DNA of 13,889 bases from an uncultured Tessaracoccus sp. (GTDB lineage Bacteria > Actinomycetota > Actinomycetes > Propionibacteriales > Propionibacteriaceae): NCBI RefSeq assembly GCF_947255005.1, contig NZ_CAMYFI010000060.1, positions 1 through 13,889 on the forward strand. Reading direction: 5' to 3'. Below, one piece after another: positions 6,638 through 13,660 of the stretch. Position numbers and translations under genes: made by a program. Position 1 is the first letter of the stretch; each line of letters opens with the position of its first letter. The notes under the pieces are model-generated. The model searched no databases. It worked only from the letters and a program-made list of their open reading frames with translations, and was not told where the DNA came from.

Positions 6638-9480
6638 GCGGCACCGATGCGCGCGAGCTCGGCGGCGTGCTCGGGTCGCATCTGGCGGTTCTCGTCGCGG
6701 ATGGTCTGGATCAGGGTGGCTATCTCCGCTTGGGTGCCGGCACCGTCGCCCATCAGGTGCCTGGCCCGCACCGCGCGGATGCGCAGCTCGTCGTGGTTCG
6801 GGCCCACGAGCCTGCCCTGCTCGATGGCCCACAGCGCTTCGTCGAAGTAGCCTCCAGCGAGGCAGCGGTCGGTGAGCTCGCAGGCCACGTCGACGAGGAA
6901 CCCCACCATGTCGTCGTGGAAGGTGCGTGCCCACGGCCAGCGTGCGACGGCGGTGCCCAGCGGCTGCCCGGAGATCAAGGTGAGGGCTTGACGCAGCGCG
7001 CGATCTGAGGCCGCGTTCACGGTACCGGGGATGAGTGCGCGGACGCGGTGCCAGTCGGAGGTGACGCGCTCATCGAGCGAGATGCGCCCCTGGTAGGCCT
7101 CGGGAAGGAAGCGGCGGCCATCCTCGTCTGAGCCCAGCCAGGCGCGCAGCCTGGAGAGGTTCGAGCGGCGTGTGCCTTCCGCCACGCACAGGGCGCGGGA
7201 CATGGTGGTGGCCGTGGAGCCGGGGTGAAGCAGCAACCAGGCCGCGTACTCCACGCACTGCTGTTGGGCTCGACGGGGCTCCTGCCCGGTGGCGCCTTCC
7301 AGCGCAGGCTCGCCCAGTAGCACGAGCGAGGGTGCGGGCGGTGGGCTGAGCGGCGAGGGAGGCTCTGTCTCCGGGTCGAGGATGTGCTCGGTCAATGAGC
7401 GGCGCGGCGCTGCGGGCGACCACCAACCGGCGGGCTCGGTGGCGTCGTCGAGGGTGCCGGCGAAGAGCTCGACGAGGGCGCGCCGGGCTGGCGTGGTGAG
7501 CAGTTGCGGTCGGAAGTGGTCGCCATCCAGCGCGGCCGTGTCGCCGTCGAAACGAATCTGCGTGTTGCCTTGCCATTCGGGAATGACCGCGCAGACGCCC
7601 GTTCGGCCAAGCCCGAGGGCGGCCTCGATGGTGCGCGCCTGCGAGGCGGTGACGGGCTCGGCGAACAGCACGACCACTGGGTGCCACTCGGGCGCGAGGT
7701 CGGGGCAGGCGCGCACATCGTCGAGGAGGCGCGCACCGAGCTCGAGGCGCCGCGTCGCGCACACCGTCGTGAGGTACTCGCACGCCTCGTCGGCGGAGAG
7801 CTCCCGCAGGCGCGGGTCGTCGATGGCTTCTGCCCAGGGCTGATCGGCGCCGACGAGCACCACCTCGACGTCGCTCGACCACGGCGCGCACAGCAAGCTC
7901 GTCACCATGGCCCCGACAACCGCCTGCGGCTCGGCAGCACCGACGAGGCCGGTCGCCCCGGCTGGTTCGAGAGCCAGCGTCATCTCCGACTCGTCGCTGC
8001 GCCAACCGAGCACCACGCTCGTGGGCTCGACGTCGGTTGGCGCCTCGGCGGAGCCATCTGCCTTGCGGGCGAGGGCCGTCCAGAACTTCGTGGCATCGGG
8101 GCTGAGTGGCACGAGCCTTCTGCCGAGGGCGCGGCCCACGAGCTGCAGCCGGCGCCGCGCCGCAACACCCACCACGATGGTGCTGGCCAACATGCCGCCG
8201 ACGGCACCCACCAGCCCGTGCGATTCCTCGTCGAGCTCGGGCACCGAGTCTGTGCCCTTAGACGCGTCGTCCGCTGCGGCAGCTGTAGAGGACTGAGCCT
8301 CCGAGCTGGGGGTGGCGGCAGATGGTGTAGGCGTAGCTGGTGGCGTAGTCGTTGATGAAGGTGTGGCGGGCGGGGCAGTAGCCGGTGAAGCGGCAGCTGG
8401 CGGCGTCGTGGCTGCCGGTTGCGTGGGGGCTGCGGGTTGCGTGGGAGCGGCAGGCGGCGGGGCGTCTGCTGACGGCGAGGCGGCGGGCTGCGATGCCACC
8501 GGCTGGGGTGGAGCCGGGCCAGGCGTTGCCGCGTCGGATACCGACGGTGGGGGAACTGACGGTGCGGGGACAGCAGGTGCAGGTGGTTCAGCCGGGGGCG
8601 GCGCGGGTGAGGCCGTGGTGGTGGGCGCCCCAACTGTCGCTTGATCGGGGGCGGTAGGAGCCTCCGGCACATCGGGAACCGTCGGCTGTTCGGGAGCCGC
8701 CGCAGCGGTGGGGAGCAGGAGGCGCCACCCGACGTCGATCTCGTCGGGGTTGCGGATGAGATCGGCGTTGAGCTCGTGGATTTCCGGCCACCGTTCGCCG
8801 TCGCCCAGATGCCTGGCGGCGAGCTTCCAGAGCGAATCGCCGCGCGCCACCTGCACGTCGGGGGGAAGCTGCAGCGTGCTGCCGGGTTGCAGGCGCGCGT
8901 CGGTGGTGAGCCCCGGGTTGACGGCGAGGATGTCGCGCCAGCGTTCGCCGGAGCCGAGCTGGCTTTTGGCCAGCGTCCACAGCTCGTCGCCAGGCTGCAC
9001 CACATACTCGCGCCCGGTTTGGGTCGCGGCGGTGTGCGGCGCTTCGTCGGGCGAGGTGTCGTCGGCGGACGCTGCCGACGGATCGCCTTGCGGGAGGTGC
9101 ACCGTCGCGTAGGGCGCCAGCGTGGCGTCGTTCGGAGCGGCAGCCGCGCTGCTCATGGGGGCGAGCATGACGGCGGCGACCAGCGCAGTGATAGCAGGGC
9201 GGAACCACTGCGTGCCGGGCAGTTGAACGTCGATGCGGTGCCTAGTGGCGACGGCCAGCACCTCGGCGATGATCGTCGCCGCCAGCACACCCCACGCGAG
9301 CCAGCCGATGAGCCCAAGGAGCTCGAGCACGATGCGGCCGTCGTCGGGGCGCACCAGCGCGCGTGCCCAGTTCACCTGCAGCAAGCTGGCGGGATTGGTG
9401 CAGGCCACGAGGAGCATGGGCACGCCGACGAGCACGCCCATCAGGAGGGCGAGTGATGCGGCGGCGCGCAGCCACTTCAT
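6634..9480 (-). CDS. membrane-anchored LysM / winged-helix-BTAD protein
   Basis: This 948-residue protein ends the Tad operon. In order: helix 1 (about 7-27), helix 2 (about 49-75), helix 3 (about 94-112), LysM 1 (158-206, starting EYVVQPGDELW), LysM 2 (209-257, with VARGDSLWKLAARHLG), a Pro/Ala/Thr-rich linker (about 259-410), helix 4 (422-441) followed by RRR, a large domain (about 460-735), a SARP-like winged helix (about 740-804, with TRRSNLSRLRAWLG) and a BTAD helical repeat domain (about 805-948). Basic residues place both ends inside and the LysM pair, which binds peptidoglycan, outside. This predicts a transmembrane one-component regulator, or a structural wall anchor with a reused regulator fold. 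The ATG has AGGAG seven nt upstream and follows the prepilin stop by 12 nt. The region 460-735 looks like a P-loop ATPase that lost its Walker A lysine, but that is tentative. DNA binding is inferred. Confidence 0.85.
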   Translation of the reverse strand: MKWLRAAASLALLMGVLVGVPMLLVACTNPASLLQVNWARALVRPDDGRIVLELLGLIGWLAWGVLAATIIAEVLAVATRHRIDVQLPGTQWFRPAITALVAAVMLAPMSSAAAAPNDATLAPYATVHLPQGDPSAASADDTSPDEAPHTAATQTGREYVVQPGDELWTLAKSQLGSGERWRDILAVNPGLTTDARLQPGSTLQLPPDVQVARGDSLWKLAARHLGDGERWPEIHELNADLIRNPDEIDVGWRLLLPTAAAAPEQPTVPDVPEAPTAPDQATVGAPTTTASPAPPPAEPPAPAVPAPSVPPPSVSDAATPGPAPPQPVASQPAASPSADAPPPAAPTQPAAPTQPAATTPPAAASPATAPPATPSSTTTPPATPTPSAATPSSEAQSSTAAAADDASKGTDSVPELDEESHGLVGAVGGMLASTIVVGVAARRRLQLVGRALGRRLVPLSPDATKFWTALARKADGSAEAPTDVEPTSVVLGWRSDESEMTLALEPAGATGLVGAAEPQAVVGAMVTSLLCAPWSSDVEVVLVGADQPWAEAIDDPRLRELSADEACEYLTTVCATRRLELGARLLDDVRACPDLAPEWHPVVVLFAEPVTASQARTIEAALGLGRTGVCAVIPEWQGNTQIRFDGDTAALDGDHFRPQLLTTPARRALVELFAGTLDDATEPAGWWSPAAPRRSLTEHILDPETEPPSPLSPPPAPSLVLLGEPALEGATGQEPRRAQQQCVEYAAWLLLHPGSTATTMSRALCVAEGTRRSNLSRLRAWLGSDEDGRRFLPEAYQGRISLDERVTSDWHRVRALIPGTVNAASDRALRQALTLISGQPLGTAVARWPWARTFHDDMVGFLVDVACELTDRCLAGGYFDEALWAIEQGRLVGPNHDELRIRAVRARHLMGDGAGTQAEIATLIQTIRDENRQMRPEHAAELARIGAA
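8417..8452 (-). repeat. imperfect 18-bp tandem repeat in the Pro/Ala linker
   Basis: Two 18-bp units beginning GGTTGCGTGGG lie head to tail at 8417-8434 and 8435-8452 with a few differences. On the coding strand they give the doubled peptide AAPTQP. This is a usual way for such linkers to grow and shrink; linker length probably varies between strains. Confidence 0.7.
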
Positions 9481-9492
9481 GGTGTGCTCCTG
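9476..9492 (-). promoter_or_regulatory. ribosome binding site of the LysM/BTAD gene (repeated element, copy 1)
   Basis: Read on the - strand this is CAGGAGCACACCATGAA: a strong AGGAG, a 7-nt spacer and the ATG. It matches 16 of 17 bases of the prepilin start region at 9662-9678, pointing to similar strong translation or to a duplicated leader. Confidence 0.7.
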
Positions 9493-9666
9493 TTAGCTCG
9501 GGAGGTTGTTGCGGACGTATTCGGTGATGACGGTGATGATGATGAGCGCGATAGCGGCCGCACCGGCGAGCAGGATGGCGTTCTCCGTTGATTGCGACAG
9601 GCCGCGCTCGTCGCGAGGGCTGCAGGCCTGCAGGGTGAGGCCGATGAGTGTGTGGATGGGTTTCAT
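9493..9666 (-). CDS. Flp-like type IVb prepilin (small secreted pilus subunit)
   Basis: This 57-residue protein has the Flp shape: a short leader (1-22) ending RDERG, then a hydrophobic helix (about 30-48, AILLAGAAAIALIIITVI) and a very short tail YVRNNLPS. Prepilin peptidase would cut after G22, leaving about 35 residues that polymerise into the pilus. The conserved glutamate is E28, position +6 after G22 rather than the usual +5, so either the cleavage site or the family is atypical. I chose ATG 9666 because AGGAG lies 7 nt upstream; a longer reading from a TTG at 9708 has no such support. It follows tadC by 98 nt, which fits separate, higher expression. A TadE-like minor pilin is the alternative. 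Confidence 0.7.
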   Translation of the reverse strand: MKPIHTLIGLTLQACSPRDERGLSQSTENAILLAGAAAIALIIITVITEYVRNNLPS

Positions 9667-9678
9667 GGTGTTCTCCTG
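9662..9678 (-). promoter_or_regulatory. ribosome binding site of the prepilin gene (repeated element, copy 2)
   Basis: Read on the - strand this is CAGGAGAACACCATGAA, differing at one base from the region at 9476-9492. It fixes the prepilin start at 9666. Confidence 0.7.
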
Positions 9679-9700
9679 ATGTTCACTGTGGCAGTTCGGT

Positions 9701-9715
9701 GTGGGCAATTCCCAC
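9701..9715 (-). repeat. small inverted repeat in the prepilin leader
   Basis: GTGGG-CAATT-CCCAC is a 5-bp stem with a 5-nt loop, 35 nt upstream of the prepilin ATG. In the operon transcript it would be a second hairpin next to the larger one at 9729-9756. Its function is unknown. Confidence 0.3.
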
Positions 9716-9728
9716 CTTTCCTCAAGGT

Positions 9729-9756
9729 TGTGGATAACTATGGAAAGTTATCCACA
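9729..9756. promoter_or_regulatory. inverted pair of perfect DnaA boxes
   Basis: TGTGGATAA (9729-9737) and TTATCCACA (9748-9756) are both exact DnaA boxes in opposite orientation. The match extends to 11-bp arms (TGTGGATAACT / AGTTATCCACA) around ATGGAA. They fill the tadC-prepilin gap, about 9.7 kb from oriC and 63 bp upstream of the prepilin ATG. They could be a site where DnaA regulates the pilin gene or is titrated. As RNA the same sequence is an 11-bp hairpin that could protect the pilin message; the two readings are not exclusive. Confidence 0.65.
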
Positions 9757-9764
9757 GGGGGTGA

Positions 9765-10616
9765 TCACGTCCCTGTGATCCTCAGCAGGGCCGGCGTGAG
9801 GAACGCCAACCCCAACAACATGGCTGGAATGGTCATCCACAAGGTCATTCGCTCGCTGGCGACGTTGGCCTCGATCTTGACCTCAGTGAGATGCGCGTCG
9901 CGCAGCTCCTTCACGCGAGCTTGGAGCACCTCGGCCAGGCCCGCACCCTGTTCCTCGAGCTGCATGACGTCGGCGAAGTCGGCCAGCTCCGGCACGCGCC
10001 ACTCGTGAGCGACCGCCCGCAGCTCGTCCCACGGCGGCACCTGCTCCATGCGGGCCCGCTGCAGGCCGGCGGTGATGCGACGAAACAGCGGAGCGTCCGA
10101 GATTTCCGCCGCAGACAGCGTCGCCTGGGTGGCCGAAGCGTTGGCGAGACGCTCGAGCGCGACGAGGTCGAAGAACGTGTGCAGCGCGTCGTGCATCGCG
10201 CGCTGCTGCTGGCGCTGACCACGTCGAAGCCGCAAGTCGGGCACCACATACCCGACGAGCGCCCCCAGCGGAGCGACGAACAGCGGAAGCAGCGTGGGGG
10301 AATTGCCCATCAAAACCTGCAGCCCCACCCACAGCCCCGGCAGCAGCAAACCGGTGACGGAGAGGATGAGTTTCTCGGTGAAAAAGTCGGCTGCGTCGCG
10401 GTCTTGCATGGCCAGCAAGCGCTGCTGCTCCTGCGTGAGCGGCAGACGCCAACGCCGCAGATTCGCCGTCGACGGTTCCCCCAACGCCGGTTGCGAGGGG
10501 CGGCGGTCGAGCACGGCCAGGGCGTCGCCGAGCCGCACCGGTGCCCGAACTGCCCCCGCCACAATGGCGCAGGTGCCCAAGCCAACGAGCATTCCGAAGG
10601 CAATCGCGAACCCCAT
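9765..10616 (-). CDS. tadC: TadC-like inner-membrane platform protein (T2SS F domain)
   Basis: This protein of about 283 residues forms, with TadB, the membrane platform that couples TadA ATP hydrolysis to pilus assembly. It has an N-terminal helix (about 3-23), a paired hydrophobic block (LILSVTGLLLPGLWVGLQVL through LLPLFVAPLGALVGYVVP), a cytoplasmic T2SSF helical domain (ALHTFFDLVALERLANASAT onward, with LEEQGAGLAEVLQARVKELR), and a C-terminal helix MTIPAMLLGLAFLTPALL. The start is ATG 10616 (overlapping the tadB TGA by 1 nt, 5 nt after AGGGGG) or GTG 10619, one codon earlier; the spacing favours ATG. Overlap with tadB implies translational coupling. Confidence 0.88.
   Translation of the reverse strand: MGFAIAFGMLVGLGTCAIVAGAVRAPVRLGDALAVLDRRPSQPALGEPSTANLRRWRLPLTQEQQRLLAMQDRDAADFFTEKLILSVTGLLLPGLWVGLQVLMGNSPTLLPLFVAPLGALVGYVVPDLRLRRGQRQQQRAMHDALHTFFDLVALERLANASATQATLSAAEISDAPLFRRITAGLQRARMEQVPPWDELRAVAHEWRVPELADFADVMQLEEQGAGLAEVLQARVKELRDAHLTEVKIEANVASERMTLWMTIPAMLLGLAFLTPALLRITGT
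9833..9841 (+). promoter_or_regulatory. one-mismatch DnaA box near the inverted pair
   Basis: TCATCCACA differs from the consensus only at position 2. It lies inside the 3' end of tadC, 77 bp from the inverted pair, and so could be a third site of one cluster. A chance match is possible. Confidence 0.3.
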
Positions 10617-11461
10617 CACGGCCCCCTCAGGAAGCGCGGTGCGGGTGGGGGCGTCGACATGCGGCGCAACATGAACAGGCAGCCTGCGTAGCAGGCGGCG
10701 AGCGTGAGGGCGACCACCCCGCCCACCGGTGTGAGGTAGGGCTCGAAGAACGGCCCGTTCAGCACCACCGCGGCCACGATCACGGTGAGGGTGATCGTCG
10801 TGACCTGCCGCACCACCGCGCGCGGCTTGGCGCGCTCTGTCGCCACCTCTCGCAACGCTCGAAGGCGGTCTTGAATGGTGTCTGACAAGCCCATGAGCGT
10901 GGCTCTGGTGCCTACCCCGCCGCGTGTCGAGGCGATGGCAAGCGCGGCGGCCACCGCGTCGGCATCCGCGGAATCGAGTTCGTCAGCGAAGCGCAACAGC
11001 GCATCTTTCGTGGTAGTGCGCTGGTCGAGGCGAGCGCAGAGTCGGTCGACGGCGTCGCGGATCGCCTCAGGCGCCTGGGCGCGAGTGGCGAAGATGGCGT
11101 CGCGGATAGATTTGCCGGTGCCGATGGAGGTGGAGAGCAGCCGCACCCAACGATCCAAGGCAGCGAGCAGATCGAGTTCACGCGTGGGCGGTTCGCCCAA
11201 TAGCCACGGCACAGCGATGACGAGCGCGGGCACGAGCACGATGGCCGGCAGAAACTGAGTGATCGCCGCAACGGCGAACCCTGCGACGACTGAGCCGACC
11301 ACCCACCAGCGGCGCCGAAGCGGGATACTTTCCCACCGTGTCCACAGAGTTTTCCACAGGGTTGTGGATTGTGGTGGAGGTGGTGGGGAACTCCATCCCA
11401 CCACGACGAGGACAAGGCCCAACGCGACGAGGCCGCCCAGTGCGGCGGCCGCGAGGGTCAT
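10616..11461 (-). CDS. tadB: TadB-like inner-membrane platform protein (T2SS F domain)
   Basis: This protein of about 281 residues is the second platform component. It has an N-terminal helix (about 3-22, ALGGLVALGLVLVVVGW), a Pro-rich and Trp-rich cytoplasmic stretch, a helix pair (WWVVGSVVAGFAVAA through IVLVPALVIAVPWLLG), then the T2SSF domain (LLAALDRWVRLLSTSIGTGK, DSADADAVAAALAIAS, RLRALREVATERAKPRA) and a C-terminal helix pair from VTTITLTVIVAAVVLNG to LAACYAGCLFML. I chose ATG 11461 because it overlaps the tadA stop as ATGA and has GGGAG five nt upstream; a TTG at 11473 would add four residues without such support. The N-terminal coding region contains several DnaA-box-like motifs (11338-11371). 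Confidence 0.88.
   Translation of the reverse strand: MTLAAAALGGLVALGLVLVVVGWSSPPPPPQSTTLWKTLWTRWESIPLRRRWWVVGSVVAGFAVAAITQFLPAIVLVPALVIAVPWLLGEPPTRELDLLAALDRWVRLLSTSIGTGKSIRDAIFATRAQAPEAIRDAVDRLCARLDQRTTTKDALLRFADELDSADADAVAAALAIASTRGGVGTRATLMGLSDTIQDRLRALREVATERAKPRAVVRQVTTITLTVIVAAVVLNGPFFEPYLTPVGGVVALTLAACYAGCLFMLRRMSTPPPAPRFLRGP
11338..11371. other. cluster of DnaA-box-like motifs inside tadB
   Basis: GTGTCCACA (11338-11346), TTTTCCACA (11350-11358) and TGTGGATTG (11363-11371, the reverse of CAATCCACA) lie within 34 bp. Each is one or two mismatches from TTATCCACA or the high-GC variant TTGTCCACA. The coding strand gives TTLWKTLWTRW, so a peptide-level Trp repeat could produce the pattern by chance. 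Confidence 0.35.
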
Positions 11462-12870
11462 CGTCGCTCCCAAAATTCGGCCAGCTCGGTGAGCAATTCC
11501 GCGCTGGGGTCGAACAGTTCGGGGGAGCCGTCGGCTGACGCCTTATATACCAGGTGCGTGGTGGGGCGCCCGGCCTCCATCGAGCCCGTCAGCTGCCGCA
11601 CCTCGCTCACGAAACGCCGACGCGTGCCCCCGCGCCACGTGTCGTCGCGAAGCACCACGTGCACGATCAGCCCGATGTGGTGGGCGATCTGGCGCATCGC
11701 CTCGTCGACGCCCAACACGCCACCCTGCGCGACGCGCGAGGCAAGGCGGTCGATCGTCGACGACGCCGAGTGCGAGTGCGTTGTCGACAGCGAACCCGCG
11801 CCCGACTGCATCGCCTCGAACATCGCGCCTGCCTCTTCGCCGCGCACCTCGCCAACCACCAGGCGCGACAGGTTCTGGCGCAGCGCTTCCGGGATGAGAT
11901 CTGCGACGGTGTACGCGCCAACAGCCGTGCCAGCGGCCGATTCACCCAGCCCGATGCGAGCCTGCAAGGCCAGCATGTTGCGGCGATGCTCGTGCAGGTG
12001 GGTGAGCAGCTCGTAGTCGGTTTCCAGGGTGCCGAAGCGTTCGCTGGCGGGGATCGCGTCGATGAGCGCGCGCAGTAGGGTGGTTTTGCCAGCACCCTGG
12101 TCGCCCGAGATCACGATGGACTTGCGCCCCAGCACCGCCGCGCGCAGCAACCCCCCAAGCTCGCGGGGGAACATGCCGGTGGAGGCGAGGTCGTCGAGCG
12201 TGATGTCCGTCAAACGATGCTGCCGGATCACCACCGACGGGCGGTACGACAGCCCGAACCCAATGGCGTGCAGCCGGAACTTCGAGCCCAGCGCGAGGGT
12301 CATCGTCGGGTGGGCGTCGTCGAATGGTCGCGGGGGCTTGGCCGTCTCGCCCAGAAAGCGGATGGCCTCGACGAGTTCGTCGTCGGAATCCGCGACGGGA
12401 GGGTGCTCGAGGCGGTGACCGTCGCCGTACTGCACCATGACGCAATCGTGGCCGTGAATCTCGATGTTCTCGGCGTCGGGAATCTCGAACAGCGGCTGCA
12501 GGCGCCCGTAGCCGAACATCGCCGACTCCACCGCGTCCGCATATCGGTGCTCGAGCGCGAGGCTCCACAGCGCCTCGCCGTCGTCGCTGAGCCGCTGTGC
12601 GGTGGCGTGCACCACGCCGCGGATGATGGCGCGGGCGCGCACGCGGCGATCCTCGTCGGGCATGGCGCTGCCGCGCTCGTCGTGCCACTGCGCGTCGGCG
12701 GCTGACACCTGCTCAGCTGCCTCGCGACGAAGCTGCACGACGAGTGGCCAATCGAGCTCTGCCGCTGGCGGCTCGGCGCGTCGAGGGGGATCCGCGACGG
12801 TGACGTTGCCGTCGCGAAGCATCTCAGGAGCAGGGCCGAGGAGGCCGAGGCTGTGTGCCAAGTCAGACAT
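11458..12870 (-). CDS. tadA: TadA/CpaF-family pilus assembly ATPase
   Basis: This 470-residue protein is the cytoplasmic hexameric ATPase of Tad/Flp pilus machines, of the secretion NTPase family. The N-terminal domain (about 1-245) includes the region ESAMFGYGRLQPLFEIPDAENIEI and SYRPSVVIRQHRL, typical of CpaF. Walker A GDQGAGKTT is at 256-264; the Asp-box region follows in TLETDYELLTHLHEHRRN; Walker B LVVGEVRG has its catalytic-region glutamate at E341; the His-box is in STTHSHSASSTIDRLASRV. All are intact, so it should be active. The ATG is preceded by GGGAGG with a 9-nt spacer inside the upstream gene, which it overlaps by 8 nt. Its stop overlaps the tadB ATG. Confidence 0.95.
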   Translation of the reverse strand: MSDLAHSLGLLGPAPEMLRDGNVTVADPPRRAEPPAAELDWPLVVQLRREAAEQVSAADAQWHDERGSAMPDEDRRVRARAIIRGVVHATAQRLSDDGEALWSLALEHRYADAVESAMFGYGRLQPLFEIPDAENIEIHGHDCVMVQYGDGHRLEHPPVADSDDELVEAIRFLGETAKPPRPFDDAHPTMTLALGSKFRLHAIGFGLSYRPSVVIRQHRLTDITLDDLASTGMFPRELGGLLRAAVLGRKSIVISGDQGAGKTTLLRALIDAIPASERFGTLETDYELLTHLHEHRRNMLALQARIGLGESAAGTAVGAYTVADLIPEALRQNLSRLVVGEVRGEEAGAMFEAMQSGAGSLSTTHSHSASSTIDRLASRVAQGGVLGVDEAMRQIAHHIGLIVHVVLRDDTWRGGTRRRFVSEVRQLTGSMEAGRPTTHLVYKASADGSPELFDPSAELLTELAEFWERR

Positions 12871-13657
12871 GCATCAACGCCTCCCTACTCGCCTTGATGC
12901 CATGCGCCCGCTCCCCCAGCTGCTTCGCCACCGAGCGCGCCTTGCCCATGAAGCTCTGCTCCATGAACCGCCTCGGCTCGGGCTGCGCGTCGAGCAGCAC
13001 GCCCGCTGCCTGCGTGTCGTGCGGCAGCTCGAACCACGCCGGAACACCAAACTGTTGCCCGATCTCCTTCGTGGAGTACGGCTGATTCGCCCCGACGATG
13101 CCCAGCCCCAGCGGCACGTCGACCGGCAATGAGGTGAGCTGGTCGCGCAGCGTGGGGAGGTGAAGACGCAGCGCCGCGAGCGAGCGGAGGTGACTCCGCG
13201 TGAGAGCGACGACGAGGTCCGCTGCCGCCAGCAACCCCATGGGAACCCCGGCCACACCGATGCGCCCGGCATCCACGAGGACGTCGACGCCCAGCGCGTC
13301 GAGCTCCTCGAACGCCTCCCCGAGCCCCGCCCAGACCCCATCGAACAACCGCACCGCCGCCGGCTGGTTGAAGCCGGGGAGAAACCGCCTCTTCGGTGCA
13401 TCCTCCGAAGTCAATGGGCAAGTGTGCATCCACAGCTCGTCGTGGACGCGCCGGTTCTCCCGGTGGGCCTGGGCCACCGACGCCAACCCTCTTCCTCCAG
13501 TGTCGAGGCCGCGGAGATAGCCGGCGAGCACGGCCTGCGAGGGGTCGCGGTCGCAGTCGGCCAGGAGTACGCCGCGGGGCCAAGCCAGCGCGAGGGCGAG
13601 GGACGTCGTCGTGACCCCGGGCGAGCCCGGCCCCGACGTGAACACGATCACTGCCAT
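12863..13657 (-). CDS. CpaE/TadZ-like MinD-fold protein with altered P-loop
   Basis: This 264-residue protein has the MinD/ParA fold seen in CpaE/TadZ, which places Tad machines at a cell pole or site. The P-loop region reads SGPGSPGVTTTS (8-19): the lysine of the usual GKTT is replaced by valine (V15), and the deviant upstream lysine is also absent. DCDRDPS (34-40) matches the second conserved loop, and VLVDAGRIG (126-134) the Walker B-like strand. The GSPGVTTT form recurs in actinobacterial relatives as far as I know, so it is probably a lineage trait rather than damage, but ATP hydrolysis is doubtful. ATG 13657 lies 3 nt after the upstream stop with GGGGAG in range. The 3' end overlaps tadA by 8 nt. 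Confidence 0.8.
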   Translation of the reverse strand: MAVIVFTSGPGSPGVTTTSLALALAWPRGVLLADCDRDPSQAVLAGYLRGLDTGGRGLASVAQAHRENRRVHDELWMHTCPLTSEDAPKRRFLPGFNQPAAVRLFDGVWAGLGEAFEELDALGVDVLVDAGRIGVAGVPMGLLAAADLVVALTRSHLRSLAALRLHLPTLRDQLTSLPVDVPLGLGIVGANQPYSTKEIGQQFGVPAWFELPHDTQAAGVLLDAQPEPRRFMEQSFMGKARSVAKQLGERAHGIKASREALMHV

Positions 13658-13660
13658 GGT

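Noticed and set aside
8300..8640. Repetitive GC-rich stretch as a mobile or satellite repeat
   Set aside because: It is in frame and encodes a Pro/Ala linker of the LysM/BTAD protein.
9763..9780. GATCAC / GTGATC inverted repeat at the tadC stop as a terminator
   Set aside because: Only 6 bp, mostly coding, and not followed by a T-run on the - strand.
9592..10691. + strand open frames opposite tadC and the prepilin
   Set aside because: Antisense to well-supported Tad genes, Arg/His-rich, no start signals.
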